A stretch of 64,000 nucleotides of DNA from Leucobacter chromiireducens (GCF_003917135.1 NZ_RPDI01000001.1:1-64000), one strand, 5' to 3'. Counted from the first letter of the stretch, positions 44,798 to 54,127 are shown. Numbers and translations are program-made. Notes: generated from the sequence alone by a model not told the origin.

Positions 44798-44803
44798 CAG
44801 AAT
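44798..44803 (-). promoter_or_regulatory. Probable -10 box of the secreted cyanophycinase gene
   Basis: TATTCT on the minus strand about 47 nt before the ATG; no convincing -35. A GTG at 44807 that would extend the frame lies in this promoter, supporting the shorter protein. Confidence 0.45.
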
Positions 44804-44982
44804 ACACGAGCGATTCGGAAACGTCTGTTCCAGTTTGAGGCGCGCACTCGTCCTGGGCCAGCCTCCTACTCGCCCCGCGCTCCCCCCCCGTGCTTACCCC
44901 GACCCCACTCCGTGGGGTAGCGTTCCGCCGGGAGGGCAGTCACCCGCGCGGGGAAGCCCGCCCCCGCGCGGGGAACCTGCTC

Positions 44983-45052
44983 ATTTCTCGAGAGCGAGCC
45001 CATCTTCGCGGCAAAGCTGCCGCGCTCGATTAATGCGCGCGAGGTCGGTGGG
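44983..45052. repeat. Dispersed intergenic palindrome, copy C, with flanking duplications
   Basis: Shares CGAGAGCGAGC...CATCTTCGCGG and CTCGATTAATGCGCGCGA with copies A and B. Followed by a tandem duplication of GCGCGAGGTCGGTGGGTA at about 45036-45073. It lies in the 490-nt gap between the secreted cyanophycinase start and the trpS end, which otherwise holds only repeats and no supported ORF. Confidence 0.65.
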
Positions 45053-45090
45053 TATGCGCGAGGTCGGTGGGTACGCGCGGCCTCAACGGG

Positions 45091-45168
45091 CTGCAGGGTA
45101 GGCTTCCGCCCCGCGGGCAGGTCGCCTGCGCGGGAAAGCTGCCCGCGCGCGGGGAACCTACCCTGCAG
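45091..45168 (-). repeat. Large imperfect hairpin downstream of trpS
   Basis: Perfect 12-bp outer arms CTGCAGGGTAGG (45091-45102) and CCTACCCTGCAG (45157-45168), with partly paired GC-rich interior. A diverged copy of the interior lies at about 44918-44980. Possible terminator for trpS or relic repeat. Confidence 0.6.
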
Positions 45169-45206
45169 GCGCAGGCGCAGGCGCAGGCGCAGGCGCAGGC
45201 GCAGGC
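45165..45206. repeat. Tandem hexanucleotide repeat (GCAGGC)x7
   Basis: Seven exact copies of GCAGGC, 35 nt beyond the trpS stop codon. A likely length-variable site. Confidence 0.9.
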
Positions 45207-45240
45207 CCGAGCCCCGGGGCCGGGGCGGAGAGCCCGCGAA

Positions 45241-46311
<1,071 letters not shown>

Positions 46312-47181
46312 CTACGCGGCGCCGAGGCGGTAGTCGACGACGACGGGCGCGTGATCCGACCAGCGCTCGGCGTAGGAGGCCGCGCGGTCGATCGTGTAGT
46401 CGGTGACGCGCTCGGCGAGCTGCGGCGTGACGACGTGGTAGTCGATGCGCCAGCCCGTGTCGTTGTCGAACGCCTGGCCGCGGTTGGACCACCACGTGTA
46501 GGGGCCATCGACCTCACCGGCCCAGCGCCGACCTACGTCCGCCCAGCCGTGGCCGGTGCCCTCGGAGCCGTCGACGCCGGTGATCGCCGCGCCGCGCTCC
46601 CCGAAGAAGCGGTCGAAGTAGGCGCGCTCGCGGGGCAGGAAGCCGGCACGCTTGACGTTGCCCTTCCAGTTCTTGATGTCGAACTCGCGGTGCCCAACGT
46701 TGAAGTCGCCAACGATGGTCACGAACTCGCGCTCCGCGGCCAGCTCGTCCATGCGCACGCCCATGGCGTCGAGGAACGCCCACTTCGCGTCCTGGCGCGG
46801 CGTATCGACCTCGCCGGAGTGCGTGTAGTTCGAGATGACGGTGAGCGGCGTGCCGTCGAAGTCGAAGTCGGCCTCGAGCCAGCGCCCGGACGACTGGATC
46901 GCCTCCTGCTGATCCGCGGGGCCGAGGCCCACCCGGTGTGCGGTGGCCGGGATCCGGCTCGCAATGGCCACCCCGGCGCGACCCTTGATGTCGCAGGGAT
47001 CGTGCAGCCAGTGCCAGCCCTGGCTGCCGAGGTACTCCTCAAGGTGTTCATCCTGTGCGCGCACCTCCTGGAGGGCGAGCACGTCGACATCGCGATTCGC
47101 GAGCCACTCGCCCATGCCCTTGCGGTAGGCAGCACGGATGCCATTGACGTTGACGGACGCGACGCGCAGGGTTTCGACCAT
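46312..47181 (-). CDS. Exodeoxyribonuclease III family protein 1
   Basis: A 289-residue AP endonuclease/exonuclease III. Motifs: SVNVNGIRA, LALQEVRAQDEHL (catalytic Glu), GDFNVGHREFDI (Asp/Asn), and WRIDYHVVTPQLA with SDHAPVVVDY (terminal His). It repairs abasic sites. ATG 47181 is chosen: TAGACT lies 7 nt upstream and homology begins MVETLRVASVNV. Sits next to a second family member. Confidence 0.94.
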   Translation of the reverse strand: MVETLRVASVNVNGIRAAYRKGMGEWLANRDVDVLALQEVRAQDEHLEEYLGSQGWHWLHDPCDIKGRAGVAIASRIPATAHRVGLGPADQQEAIQSSGRWLEADFDFDGTPLTVISNYTHSGEVDTPRQDAKWAFLDAMGVRMDELAAEREFVTIVGDFNVGHREFDIKNWKGNVKRAGFLPRERAYFDRFFGERGAAITGVDGSEGTGHGWADVGRRWAGEVDGPYTWWSNRGQAFDNDTGWRIDYHVVTPQLAERVTDYTIDRAASYAERWSDHAPVVVDYRLGAA

Positions 47182-47188
47182 GCCCTCT

Positions 47189-47194
47189 AGTCTA
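47189..47194 (-). promoter_or_regulatory. -10 box TAGACT, leaderless exonuclease III gene 1
   Basis: Ends 7 nt before the ATG on the minus strand. Confidence 0.5.
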
Positions 47195-47244
47195 CGCGGG
47201 CCCACCGACACGGCGCGGCGATCCCGGGCGGTGCGCGGCGATCC

Positions 47245-48123
47245 CTAGAACACCATGGGGCGGTCGTACTCGTCCACGAACGTGCCACCGAGCAGCGAGG
47301 GATCGATCTCGCACACGACGGGAACGTGGTCGCTCGGGGCGTCGCCCTTGCGCTCCTCGCGGTCGATCGACGCGCCGGTCACGGCGTCGGCGAACGCCCT
47401 GGAGCCCATGATGAAGTCGATCCGCATGCCCTCGTTCTTCGGGAAGCGGCCGGCTTTGTAGTCCCAGAAGGTGTAGCCCTCCGGAGCGATCGGGCGGACC
47501 ACGTCCTCGACGTACGGGGCGAACGCTGCGAACGCCGCGCGCTCCTCCGGCGAGACATGGGTGGACGCGCCGAGCGTGAAGCTCGGATCCCCCATGTCGC
47601 TGTCGAGCGGCGCGATGTTCCAATCGCCCATGAGCGCAAGCGGCAGATCGGGATCCTCGTCGAGCCACTGCGCCGTGTCCCGCCGGAGCGCGTCGAGCCA
47701 CGCGAGCTTGTACTCGAGATGGGGATCGCCGAGCGCGCGCCCGTTCGGCACGTAGAGGCTCCAGAGCCGGAGGTCGCCCACCGTGACCCCGAGCGCGCGC
47801 GCCTCGCGCGGCAGGCCGTTCGGACCCGTGCCCTGCACCGCCTCCTGCCCCTTGATGGGAGCGCCGAAGCCGGGCATGTCGGCGAAGTCGCGCGCGACGT
47901 CGGTCATCTCGTGGCGGCTCGCGAAGGCGACGCCGTTCCACTGGTTCAGGCCGTGGATTTCGAGGTGGTACCCGGCCTGCTCGAACGCCTCAACCGGGAA
48001 CTGATCCGGCCGGCACTTGATCTCCTGCATCGCGAGCACGTCGATGTCCTCGCGCACGAGCCAGTCGACCACGCGGCCGAAACGGGTGCGGATCGAGTTG
48101 ACATTCCAGGTGGCGATGCGCAT
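47245..48123 (-). CDS. Exodeoxyribonuclease III family protein 2
   Basis: A 292-residue exonuclease III: MRIATWNVNSIRTRFGRVVDWL, LAMQEIKCRPDQFP, the central ALGVTVGDLRLWSLYVPNGRALG, GDWNIAPLDSDM, and PSDHVPVVCEID with family-typical spacing. This copy is closer to canonical XthA than its neighbour. Leaderless start with TAGGCT 6 nt upstream, so each of the tandem genes has its own promoter. Confidence 0.95.
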   Translation of the reverse strand: MRIATWNVNSIRTRFGRVVDWLVREDIDVLAMQEIKCRPDQFPVEAFEQAGYHLEIHGLNQWNGVAFASRHEMTDVARDFADMPGFGAPIKGQEAVQGTGPNGLPREARALGVTVGDLRLWSLYVPNGRALGDPHLEYKLAWLDALRRDTAQWLDEDPDLPLALMGDWNIAPLDSDMGDPSFTLGASTHVSPEERAAFAAFAPYVEDVVRPIAPEGYTFWDYKAGRFPKNEGMRIDFIMGSRAFADAVTGASIDREERKGDAPSDHVPVVCEIDPSLLGGTFVDEYDRPMVF

Positions 48124-48129
48124 GCAGCC

Positions 48130-48135
48130 AGCCTA
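48130..48135 (-). promoter_or_regulatory. -10 box TAGGCT, leaderless exonuclease III gene 2
   Basis: Ends 6 nt before the ATG on the minus strand. Confidence 0.6.
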
Positions 48136-48239
48136 GCGGCTGGGCTCTGAGGGTGCCGGAACTGTGATTTGGGAATGGCTGGAATTCGCCGGAGAATAGT
48201 GTGATCAGCGTCCAACTTTGGGGGTCTGGGGGAGTAATC

Positions 48240-50936
48240 ATGGGTGATGCGCGAAATACCACCGGCGGTTCCGCCCAGGGGGTCGCGTCGGCTGCGGGCA
48301 CCACCGGGTTGCAGGAGCGCCAGCGGATCGGCTTCACCACAGCGGTCCCCGACCGGCTCGCGCACGTCGTCTCGGCGCTCGAACCGGAGGGCGCCGTCGT
48401 GCTCCTGATCGGCGAGACCGGCAGCGGCCGCCAGGCGCTCGCCGCAAGCGCCGCGCGCGCCATCGCCGAGCGGGCGGCCGGTGCGATTCGCGTCGTCGAG
48501 CTGCCCGACCCCCCGCACGCGGCAAGCGGGCACACGTCCGTCTTCGCGGAGCACTTCGGTGTGGTGCTCGAGGGCCGCACCGAGGCCGCCGAGATCGCGA
48601 ACCGGGTGATCGCCGGCTTATTCGCGCTGCCGGACGAGCAGCAGGCCGTGCTCGTCGCCGCGAACGCCGATGGGTACTCGCCGCTCGACACCCGCCTGCT
48701 TGAGCTCCTCCTCAACGACCCGCGCATCCGCGGCGTGATCACGGTCAAACAGCTGACCGGCGCGCTTGAGCGGTTGGGGATCGGCTCGCCGCGCCAGCAG
48801 ATCTCCATCGCCCCGCTCAGCCGCGAAGAGTCGGAGCGGTACCTGTGCGCGCTTCTCGGCGTTGACCGGATCGAGGCCGAGACGCTGCGCCGCTGGCTGG
48901 AGATCGCGGCTGGCAGCAGTTACGCCCTCTCGGTGCTTGCCCTCTCGGCCGATGGTGCCGGCGCGCTGCGTCGCAGCCGCGGAGCCGCGTGGACGACCGT
49001 CGATATCGATCGCGTCCCAGGCGACTACGCGCACGCGATCCTGAGCTCCTGCTCCCGCGAGGAGGTCGCGGTGCTCGAACTCCTCGCGCTCGCCGAGCCG
49101 GTCACGGAGACCGCGCTGCTGCGCAGCATCGACGCGACGCTGCTCGCCGCGCTGTTCGACCGCGGCCTCGTCGTGTCCCGGCCGCATCCCGAGGGCCTCG
49201 CCCTGCTCACCGGGCACCCGCTCATCGCCGCGATGCTGCGCACCGGCATGTCGCCCGTGCGGCGGATCCAGCTCAACGACCAGATCTTTCGTGTGCTTTC
49301 CGAGGGACTCGGCGGTGTCGACCCGGTGTACACCCCGGCGCGGCTCATGCGGCTCGTCGTGTTCGGCGTGGAGAGCGGCCAGCACCTGTCGTTCTCCTGG
49401 CTGTGGGCGGCGTTCGAACTGACGGTCCGCGGCGGCGATCCCCGGCTGGTGCTCAACGTCGCGCGCGCGGTCGCGCTGCACCCCGACGCGGATCCGATGC
49501 AGGCCGGCGCCGGCGCGCTGCGCGCGTGCCGAACCGCTCGACTGATCGGCGACGAGGGGGCGCTCCGGCCGCTGCTCGGCATCGTGGGGCGGCTGCTCGG
49601 CGATCCCGATCGAGTCGCGGGGATGACGCACATGATGCGCGTGCGGCTCGTCACCACGATCATCGAGCAGGAGCTGCGCGACGAGGGCGATGTCGATGTT
49701 GCGCTCGCCCAGCTCGACGCGCTCGAGTCCGGGCTCGACGCGGATGAACTATCGGCGCGCGAGGCGGTGCGCTGCAGCAAGGCGATAGCGCTCGCCTACG
49801 TCGGCCGCCTGGGCGATGCGGCACTCGTGGTGCCCTCCGACGAGGTCTCGGCAGACCTCAAACACGAGTGGATCCGATCCCCAGCGCGCGCCATCGGCGG
49901 GCTGATTCTCGACCAGCGTGGCGCGCTCGGCCGCGCCGCGGCGAACGCCGAGCACACGCGCAGGCTGAGCCGGCTCGGCCCGCGCGCACGCCCCGATGTC
50001 GTCGACATGCAGGGGTTCTGCTGGCTGCTCGGGCACTGGGTCGGTGGCAGCGCCGAGCTGTCGCGGCGGGTGCTCGACGAGCTCGCTGCGGAGGCCTCCG
50101 CCGACACGCACGCGGAGACGCACTACTCCGGGCTCGTCGAGGCTGGCGGGGTGCTGATCGCGGTGCAGGAGGGGCGCTGGGCGGACGTCGCGCAGAGCGC
50201 TGAGCGGCTCATCGACCGGCTGAGCCGGCACGACAGCTACGGCATCGCGACGCTCGTGCAGGCGGCGTTCGCCTTCGCGCTCGCGGTGCTCGGTGAGCGC
50301 GACGAGGCGGCCCGTGCGCTCCGCGCGAGCGAGCTCGGGACACGCGGCATCGGTGAGGCGGCGGGCGGGCACCGCCGGATCCTCGCGCTGCGCGCCAGGC
50401 AGTGGCTGCGCGACGGTGACGTGGTCGCTGCGGCCGAGCGCACCGCGGCGTGGGCGAGCGCGCAGGGACTCGAGCTGATCGAGCTGCAGGCGCTGCACGT
50501 CGTCGCGTTCGAGGCGCGGTCGGTACCCGCCGCCTCGCTGGAACGCGCGCGCCAGATCGCGAGCACCGTCGACCCGCCACTCGGCGACGCCTACCTCGCG
50601 CACATCGAGCGGATCGCGGCGGGCACGCGTGAGCACGCGGCGGACACCGACGAGCCGGAGGTGCGGCTGCTCGCCGACCTCGGCGTGTGGCTCCCGCTGC
50701 CGCCCGTCGCCGGGCTGACCGCGCGCGAGCGTGAGGTCGCGCTCCTCGCCTCGCTGGGGCACAGCAGCCGCTTCATCGCGGAGCGCCTCCACATCTCGGC
50801 GCGCACCGTCGAGACCCACCTGTCGAACGTGTTCGGCAAACTGGGGGTGGACAACAGGGACGAGCTTCGCGTCTGGGCGGCACGCGCGCGGGCCACCGAG
50901 GCGCGGGGAGCGACGGATCCGATCCAGCGCCTCTAA
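48240..50936 (+). CDS. Large LuxR-family regulator with degenerate P-loop
   Basis: An 898-residue protein with an N-terminal STAND/AAA-like region, a long alpha-helical repeat middle and a C-terminal LuxR HTH (LTAREREVALLASLGHSSRFIAERLHISARTVETHLSNVFGKLGV). The P-loop reads GETGSGRQ, with Arg and Gln replacing the usual Lys and Ser/Thr, so ATP binding is doubtful. ATG 48240 follows GGGGGAG; an in-frame GTG lies at 48201. No target is adjacent except the LCP ligase gene downstream. Confidence 0.88.
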   Translation: MGDARNTTGGSAQGVASAAGTTGLQERQRIGFTTAVPDRLAHVVSALEPEGAVVLLIGETGSGRQALAASAARAIAERAAGAIRVVELPDPPHAASGHTSVFAEHFGVVLEGRTEAAEIANRVIAGLFALPDEQQAVLVAANADGYSPLDTRLLELLLNDPRIRGVITVKQLTGALERLGIGSPRQQISIAPLSREESERYLCALLGVDRIEAETLRRWLEIAAGSSYALSVLALSADGAGALRRSRGAAWTTVDIDRVPGDYAHAILSSCSREEVAVLELLALAEPVTETALLRSIDATLLAALFDRGLVVSRPHPEGLALLTGHPLIAAMLRTGMSPVRRIQLNDQIFRVLSEGLGGVDPVYTPARLMRLVVFGVESGQHLSFSWLWAAFELTVRGGDPRLVLNVARAVALHPDADPMQAGAGALRACRTARLIGDEGALRPLLGIVGRLLGDPDRVAGMTHMMRVRLVTTIIEQELRDEGDVDVALAQLDALESGLDADELSAREAVRCSKAIALAYVGRLGDAALVVPSDEVSADLKHEWIRSPARAIGGLILDQRGALGRAAANAEHTRRLSRLGPRARPDVVDMQGFCWLLGHWVGGSAELSRRVLDELAAEASADTHAETHYSGLVEAGGVLIAVQEGRWADVAQSAERLIDRLSRHDSYGIATLVQAAFAFALAVLGERDEAARALRASELGTRGIGEAAGGHRRILALRARQWLRDGDVVAAAERTAAWASAQGLELIELQALHVVAFEARSVPAASLERARQIASTVDPPLGDAYLAHIERIAAGTREHAADTDEPEVRLLADLGVWLPLPPVAGLTAREREVALLASLGHSSRFIAERLHISARTVETHLSNVFGKLGVDNRDELRVWAARARATEARGATDPIQRL

Positions 50937-51017
50937 GCGCTCACCCAGAGGCCTCAGGTACATTAGGCCCTTGCCGCTGTGCGCTCGACCCGGGCGCCCC
51001 GAGGAACTGGAAACTGT

Positions 51018-52328
51018 ATGGCCAAGAACACCGCGAGCGACGCCGCGCAGACCGCATTCGTGCGTCACGGCAAGCTGCGCCGATCGAATGCCTGGGGCAA
51101 CGCGCTGCGCGTGCTCCTCACCACGATGGTGGTGGTGGCGCTCTCCGGTGTTGCGACGGTGGCGTACGCGGTGTGGGGGCTCACGCAGAACCTCAACACG
51201 GTGGACCTCGGCACCGAGGCGAGCGGAGTCGGCGCTGGCTCGCAGTCTGTTGACGGCGAGCTCACGATCCTGCTTGTCGGCTCGGACACCCGTGCCGGGC
51301 AGGAGTACGACGACGGCGAGGAGGGTGAGCTCAACGACGTCAACCTGCTGCTGCACGTCTCGGCCGACCACCAGAATGCCACCGTGATGAGCCTGCCGCG
51401 CGACCTCATGGTCCCGTTCCCCAGCTGCCCCGGCCCGAACGGAGAGCCCGATTACTACCCGCCGATGAGCGAGCAGCAGCTCAACAGCGCGATGATGTAC
51501 GGCGGCCTGCCGTGCGTGGCCCGCACGATCTCGAACCTCACCGGCATGGACATTCCCTACGCTGCGCTCGTCACCTTCGACGGCGTGGTTGGCGTCTCCA
51601 ACGCGCTCGGCGGCGTCGATGTCTGCCTCACGCAGCCCATCGTCGACGAGAAGGCCGACCTCGACCTCCCAGCAGGCATGAACACCCTCGTCGGGTGGGA
51701 CGCGCTGCAGTTCCTCCGCACGCGCCACGGCGTCGGCGACGGCGGCGACACCAGCCGCATCAGCAACCAGCAGGTGTTCATGTCATCGCTCGTGCGCGAG
51801 CTGAAGAGCGCCGAGACGCTGTCCGACCCGGTGAAGGTGTACGCCCTCGCGAAGGCCGGCGTCGAGAACATGACGCTCTCGAGCAACATGGCGAGCGTGG
51901 AGTTCATGCAGGCGGTCGCTGGCACGGTGAAGGACATCGATCTGGATCGCATCAACTTCGTGCAGTACCCGACGGTGAACCACCCCTACCAGGAGGGGCG
52001 TCTCACCCCGGACATCGCGAATGCCGAGTTGCTCATCGACGTCATCAAGAGCGGCAAGCCGTTCGCGGTGACCGGCGTCGGGGAGGGCGTCGAGGCGCAC
52101 GGCACGCAGGAGGCCGCTGACCCGGCTGACGGGACCGAGGCGACCACCGAGGCCCCAGCAACGGAGGATCCGGCCGCACAGGATCCGGCCACCGAGGCGC
52201 CGACGACGGACACCTCTGGTGGGGCGACGACCGCGCCGGAGGACACCGGCCCGACGAAGCTGCCCGACAGCATCACCGGGCTGCAGGCGAGCAACGAGGC
52301 CTGCTCCGCGGGGCGCACGGTCCTGTAG
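51018..52328 (+). CDS. LytR-CpsA-Psr family cell-wall ligase
   Basis: A 436-residue LCP protein with one N-terminal span (about 33-53) and an extracellular LCP domain: ILLVGSDTRAGQEYDDGEEG, LPRDLMVPFPSCPG and a late SRISNQQVFMSSLVRELKS with the conserved Arg/Asn/Gln. It attaches polyprenyl-linked glycopolymers to peptidoglycan. A Thr/Glu/Ala/Pro-rich 75-residue C-terminal tail is low complexity and resembles the wall-spanning linkers of other proteins here. Start 51018 follows GAGGAA. Confidence 0.93.
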   Translation: MAKNTASDAAQTAFVRHGKLRRSNAWGNALRVLLTTMVVVALSGVATVAYAVWGLTQNLNTVDLGTEASGVGAGSQSVDGELTILLVGSDTRAGQEYDDGEEGELNDVNLLLHVSADHQNATVMSLPRDLMVPFPSCPGPNGEPDYYPPMSEQQLNSAMMYGGLPCVARTISNLTGMDIPYAALVTFDGVVGVSNALGGVDVCLTQPIVDEKADLDLPAGMNTLVGWDALQFLRTRHGVGDGGDTSRISNQQVFMSSLVRELKSAETLSDPVKVYALAKAGVENMTLSSNMASVEFMQAVAGTVKDIDLDRINFVQYPTVNHPYQEGRLTPDIANAELLIDVIKSGKPFAVTGVGEGVEAHGTQEAADPADGTEATTEAPATEDPAAQDPATEAPTTDTSGGATTAPEDTGPTKLPDSITGLQASNEACSAGRTVL

Positions 52329-52443
52329 GTGGCGCGCGGCGGGCGACGCTGCGCGCGTGTGACCAGCCGAACCGCGCCGCACCGCGCATCGATTTCCGCA
52401 GAGCGTGTTCGACCCGGTAGGATGGAGGACGTTGTTCGCGTAT

Positions 52444-52535
52444 GGAGACGTGCCGGAGCGGCCGAACGGACTTCACTGCTAATGAAGGGTCGGGGTTAAA
52501 CTCGACCGGGGGTTCAAATCCCCCCGTCTCCGCCA
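52444..52535 (+). tRNA. tRNA-Ser (anticodon GCT)
   Basis: Class II tRNA with acceptor GGAGACG/CGTCTCC, anticodon arm CTTCA-CTGCTAA-TGAAG giving GCT (codons AGC/AGT), a long variable arm and T-loop TTCAAAT. Discriminator G and an encoded CCA are included. Confidence 0.96.
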
Positions 52536-52549
52536 GATGAGCAACACAC

Positions 52550-52592
52550 GAAGGCCCCGACGCCCGGTGGAAACACTGGGATCGGGGCCTTC
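52550..52592 (+). terminator. Terminator-like hairpin after tRNA-Ser
   Basis: Exact 11-bp stem GAAGGCCCCGA (52550-52560) / TCGGGGCCTTC (52582-52592); the T-rich tail is weak. Confidence 0.75.
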
Positions 52593-52674
52593 GGTATTCG
52601 TGCGGATCACCCATCGCGGGATCGCGGCCACCTGGCCTCTGCCCTGATCCCCGCATTGCAGTTTCGGTGGCTGC

Positions 52675-52680
52675 TACTGT
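52675..52680 (+). promoter_or_regulatory. -10 box TACTGT, leaderless micro-protein gene
   Basis: Ends 6 nt before the GTG of the 34-residue ORF, the same geometry as neighbouring leaderless genes. Confidence 0.5.
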
Positions 52681-52686
52681 TTCTGG

Positions 52687-52791
52687 GTGACTGCACCACT
52701 CATCTTCTGGACCATCTTCACTGTCGTCGCGATCGGAGTGTCCGCCCTGACCGCGGTCCTCGCGTATCGCAAGAGCCGGCGCGACAAGTAG
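52687..52791 (+). CDS. Single-span membrane micro-protein, 34 residues
   Basis: Reads V-T-APLIFWTIFTVVAIGVSAL then TAVLAYRKSRRDK: one hydrophobic helix with a basic cytoplasmic tail, an inside-positive orientation. Leaderless -10 box and stop just past the charged tail support a real gene. Family not recognised. A second micro-protein follows 92 nt later. Confidence 0.55.
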   Translation: MTAPLIFWTIFTVVAIGVSALTAVLAYRKSRRDK

Positions 52792-52871
52792 CGCGCCGGC
52801 AGCGGACTCGGCGACGGGCCCGGTGAGCAAACCTTCGCGATCGCAACCCTCGTCGCGGTGAGGGCTCTCGC

Positions 52872-52877
52872 TACGCT
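52872..52877 (+). promoter_or_regulatory. -10 box TACGCT, second leaderless micro-protein
   Basis: Ends 6 nt before the ATG. Confidence 0.5.
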
Positions 52878-52883
52878 GGGCGA

Positions 52884-53045
52884 ATGGACAATATGCAGAT
52901 CGTTCTCATCGTTCAGATCGTGGCCGGAATCCTCGGGTTCCTGTTCTTCTGGCTGCTGCTGTACGCCGTCATCCGAACCGCCGTGCTCTCGGCTCTCCGT
53001 GCGCACTCGGAGGAGCTGCGGGAAGCGGGACAACTGCGGCACTGA
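52884..53045 (+). CDS. Single-span membrane micro-protein, 53 residues
   Basis: Begins MDNMQIVLIVQIVAGILG, continues as one strong helix (about 5-33) and ends in an amphipathic charged tail with RAHSEELREAGQLRH. Own leaderless promoter. No family recognised; small tail-anchored or modulatory membrane protein is the only safe statement. Confidence 0.6.
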   Translation: MDNMQIVLIVQIVAGILGFLFFWLLLYAVIRTAVLSALRAHSEELREAGQLRH

Positions 53046-53258
53046 AAGCCGGGTGATCACCGCGCGACGCTGCTCTGCTCACGCCTGAGATGGATCCGAG
53101 CCTCGGTGGATTAGGCGGCGTATCCCGCAGGTTTTCTGTGAAAGCAGAAATATCATAACGACCGTTTGCATAACGCTCGTACTTCAGGATAGTGTGACAC
53201 TCGCAGCCGAGATGGGGCGGGCCGTTTGGCCTCGTTTTCCGCTCGTACTGCACAGCAC

Positions 53259-53301
53259 GGAAGGCCGTCCCACCCCACCCCCTAGTTTGGGACGGCCTTC
53301 C
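53259..53301. terminator. 14-bp hairpin downstream of tetR, bidirectional
   Basis: Exact arms 53259-53272 and 53288-53301 lie 2 nt past the TetR stop. It can serve the TetR gene and any transcript from the micro-protein side. The rest of the 53046-53258 gap is relatively AT-rich with no supported ORF. Confidence 0.8.
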
Positions 53302-53303
53302 GG

Positions 53304-53951
53304 CTACACACTCTTCGACTGAGTTTCGTTGCGCGCTTCGTCCGCAAACACCAGGTCCATGAACCCGGTGAGAAACTCCTCGTACTCGGCAATACTGTCG
53401 CCGGTGCCGGTGCCGGTGCCGGTGCCGGTGCCCTCGGTGTCCCGAAGGCACTGCAGGTACTGGATCCCGGTCGACGCGTCGGACACCAGCCGGGCGAGCA
53501 GCAGCGCACGGTGTGCTGGCACGTCGTGGAACTCCAGCCAGCGCGCGAACTCAGTGATCCACAGCTCATAGGCGTTGCGGACGTGCTGCCCGATCTCGGG
53601 GTCGAACTGCTCGAGGGCGGCCCCCTCGAACTGGAGCCGAAGCGCGCCCAGGTGCTGCGGGGAAAGGGTGTCGCGGAACGCGGCGCGAAGCGCCTCGGTC
53701 ATCTCGGCGCGCGTGAAGCGCTGAAAATCGACGCCGCCGAGCGCGGCGATGCGGCGGCGCATGGCCTCCTCGAGCACCGTGCGAATCAGCTCCTGGCGCG
53801 TGCCGAAGTGGTAGACCAGCGTGTAGGTGCTGACGTCGAGCTCGGCCGCGATCGTGCGGAACGTGAGGTGTGAGAGCGGAAGCCGCGCAGTGAGCGCGAT
53901 GAGCTCCTCAAGGAGTTCCGTGCGGCGTGCTGGGTTCTGTGGGCGAGCCAC
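53304..53951 (-). CDS. TetR-family transcriptional regulator
   Basis: A 215-residue regulator: HTH at about 22-50 (LTFRTIAAELDVSTYTLVYHF) and an all-helical ligand domain. Near residue 180 a (TG)x5 run encoded by a hexanucleotide repeat interrupts the C-terminal region. No divergent target gene: upstream lies the end of a LuxR gene in the same orientation, so autoregulation or a distant target is likely. Confidence 0.9.
   Translation of the reverse strand: MARPQNPARRTELLEELIALTARLPLSHLTFRTIAAELDVSTYTLVYHFGTRQELIRTVLEEAMRRRIAALGGVDFQRFTRAEMTEALRAAFRDTLSPQHLGALRLQFEGAALEQFDPEIGQHVRNAYELWITEFARWLEFHDVPAHRALLLARLVSDASTGIQYLQCLRDTEGTGTGTGTGTGDSIAEYEEFLTGFMDLVFADEARNETQSKSV
53401..53430. repeat. 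Hexanucleotide repeat (CCGGTG)x5 inside tetR
   Basis: Five exact copies, in frame; each unit added or lost changes the protein by one Thr-Gly pair without a frameshift. Confidence 0.9.
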
Positions 53952-54127
53952 GTCATTCCCTTCGGGGCGGGGCGCTGGCCGGCCGCTCGCGAGCGGCTCC
54001 GTAACGCCGGAGGCGGTGGCACGGCTGGCGGCGCTTCGTCGGGTGCCGCACCGTGCGCTGTCGTGCCCACTCTAGCGACTGGCGACCGCGTGGGGGCCCG
54101 CGCCCCGCCCCGAACCGGTTCGAGAGA

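Noticed and set aside
52444-53303. Integrated element at tRNA-Ser
   Set aside because: No integrase, no repeated tRNA 3' end and no composition break sufficient to claim one.
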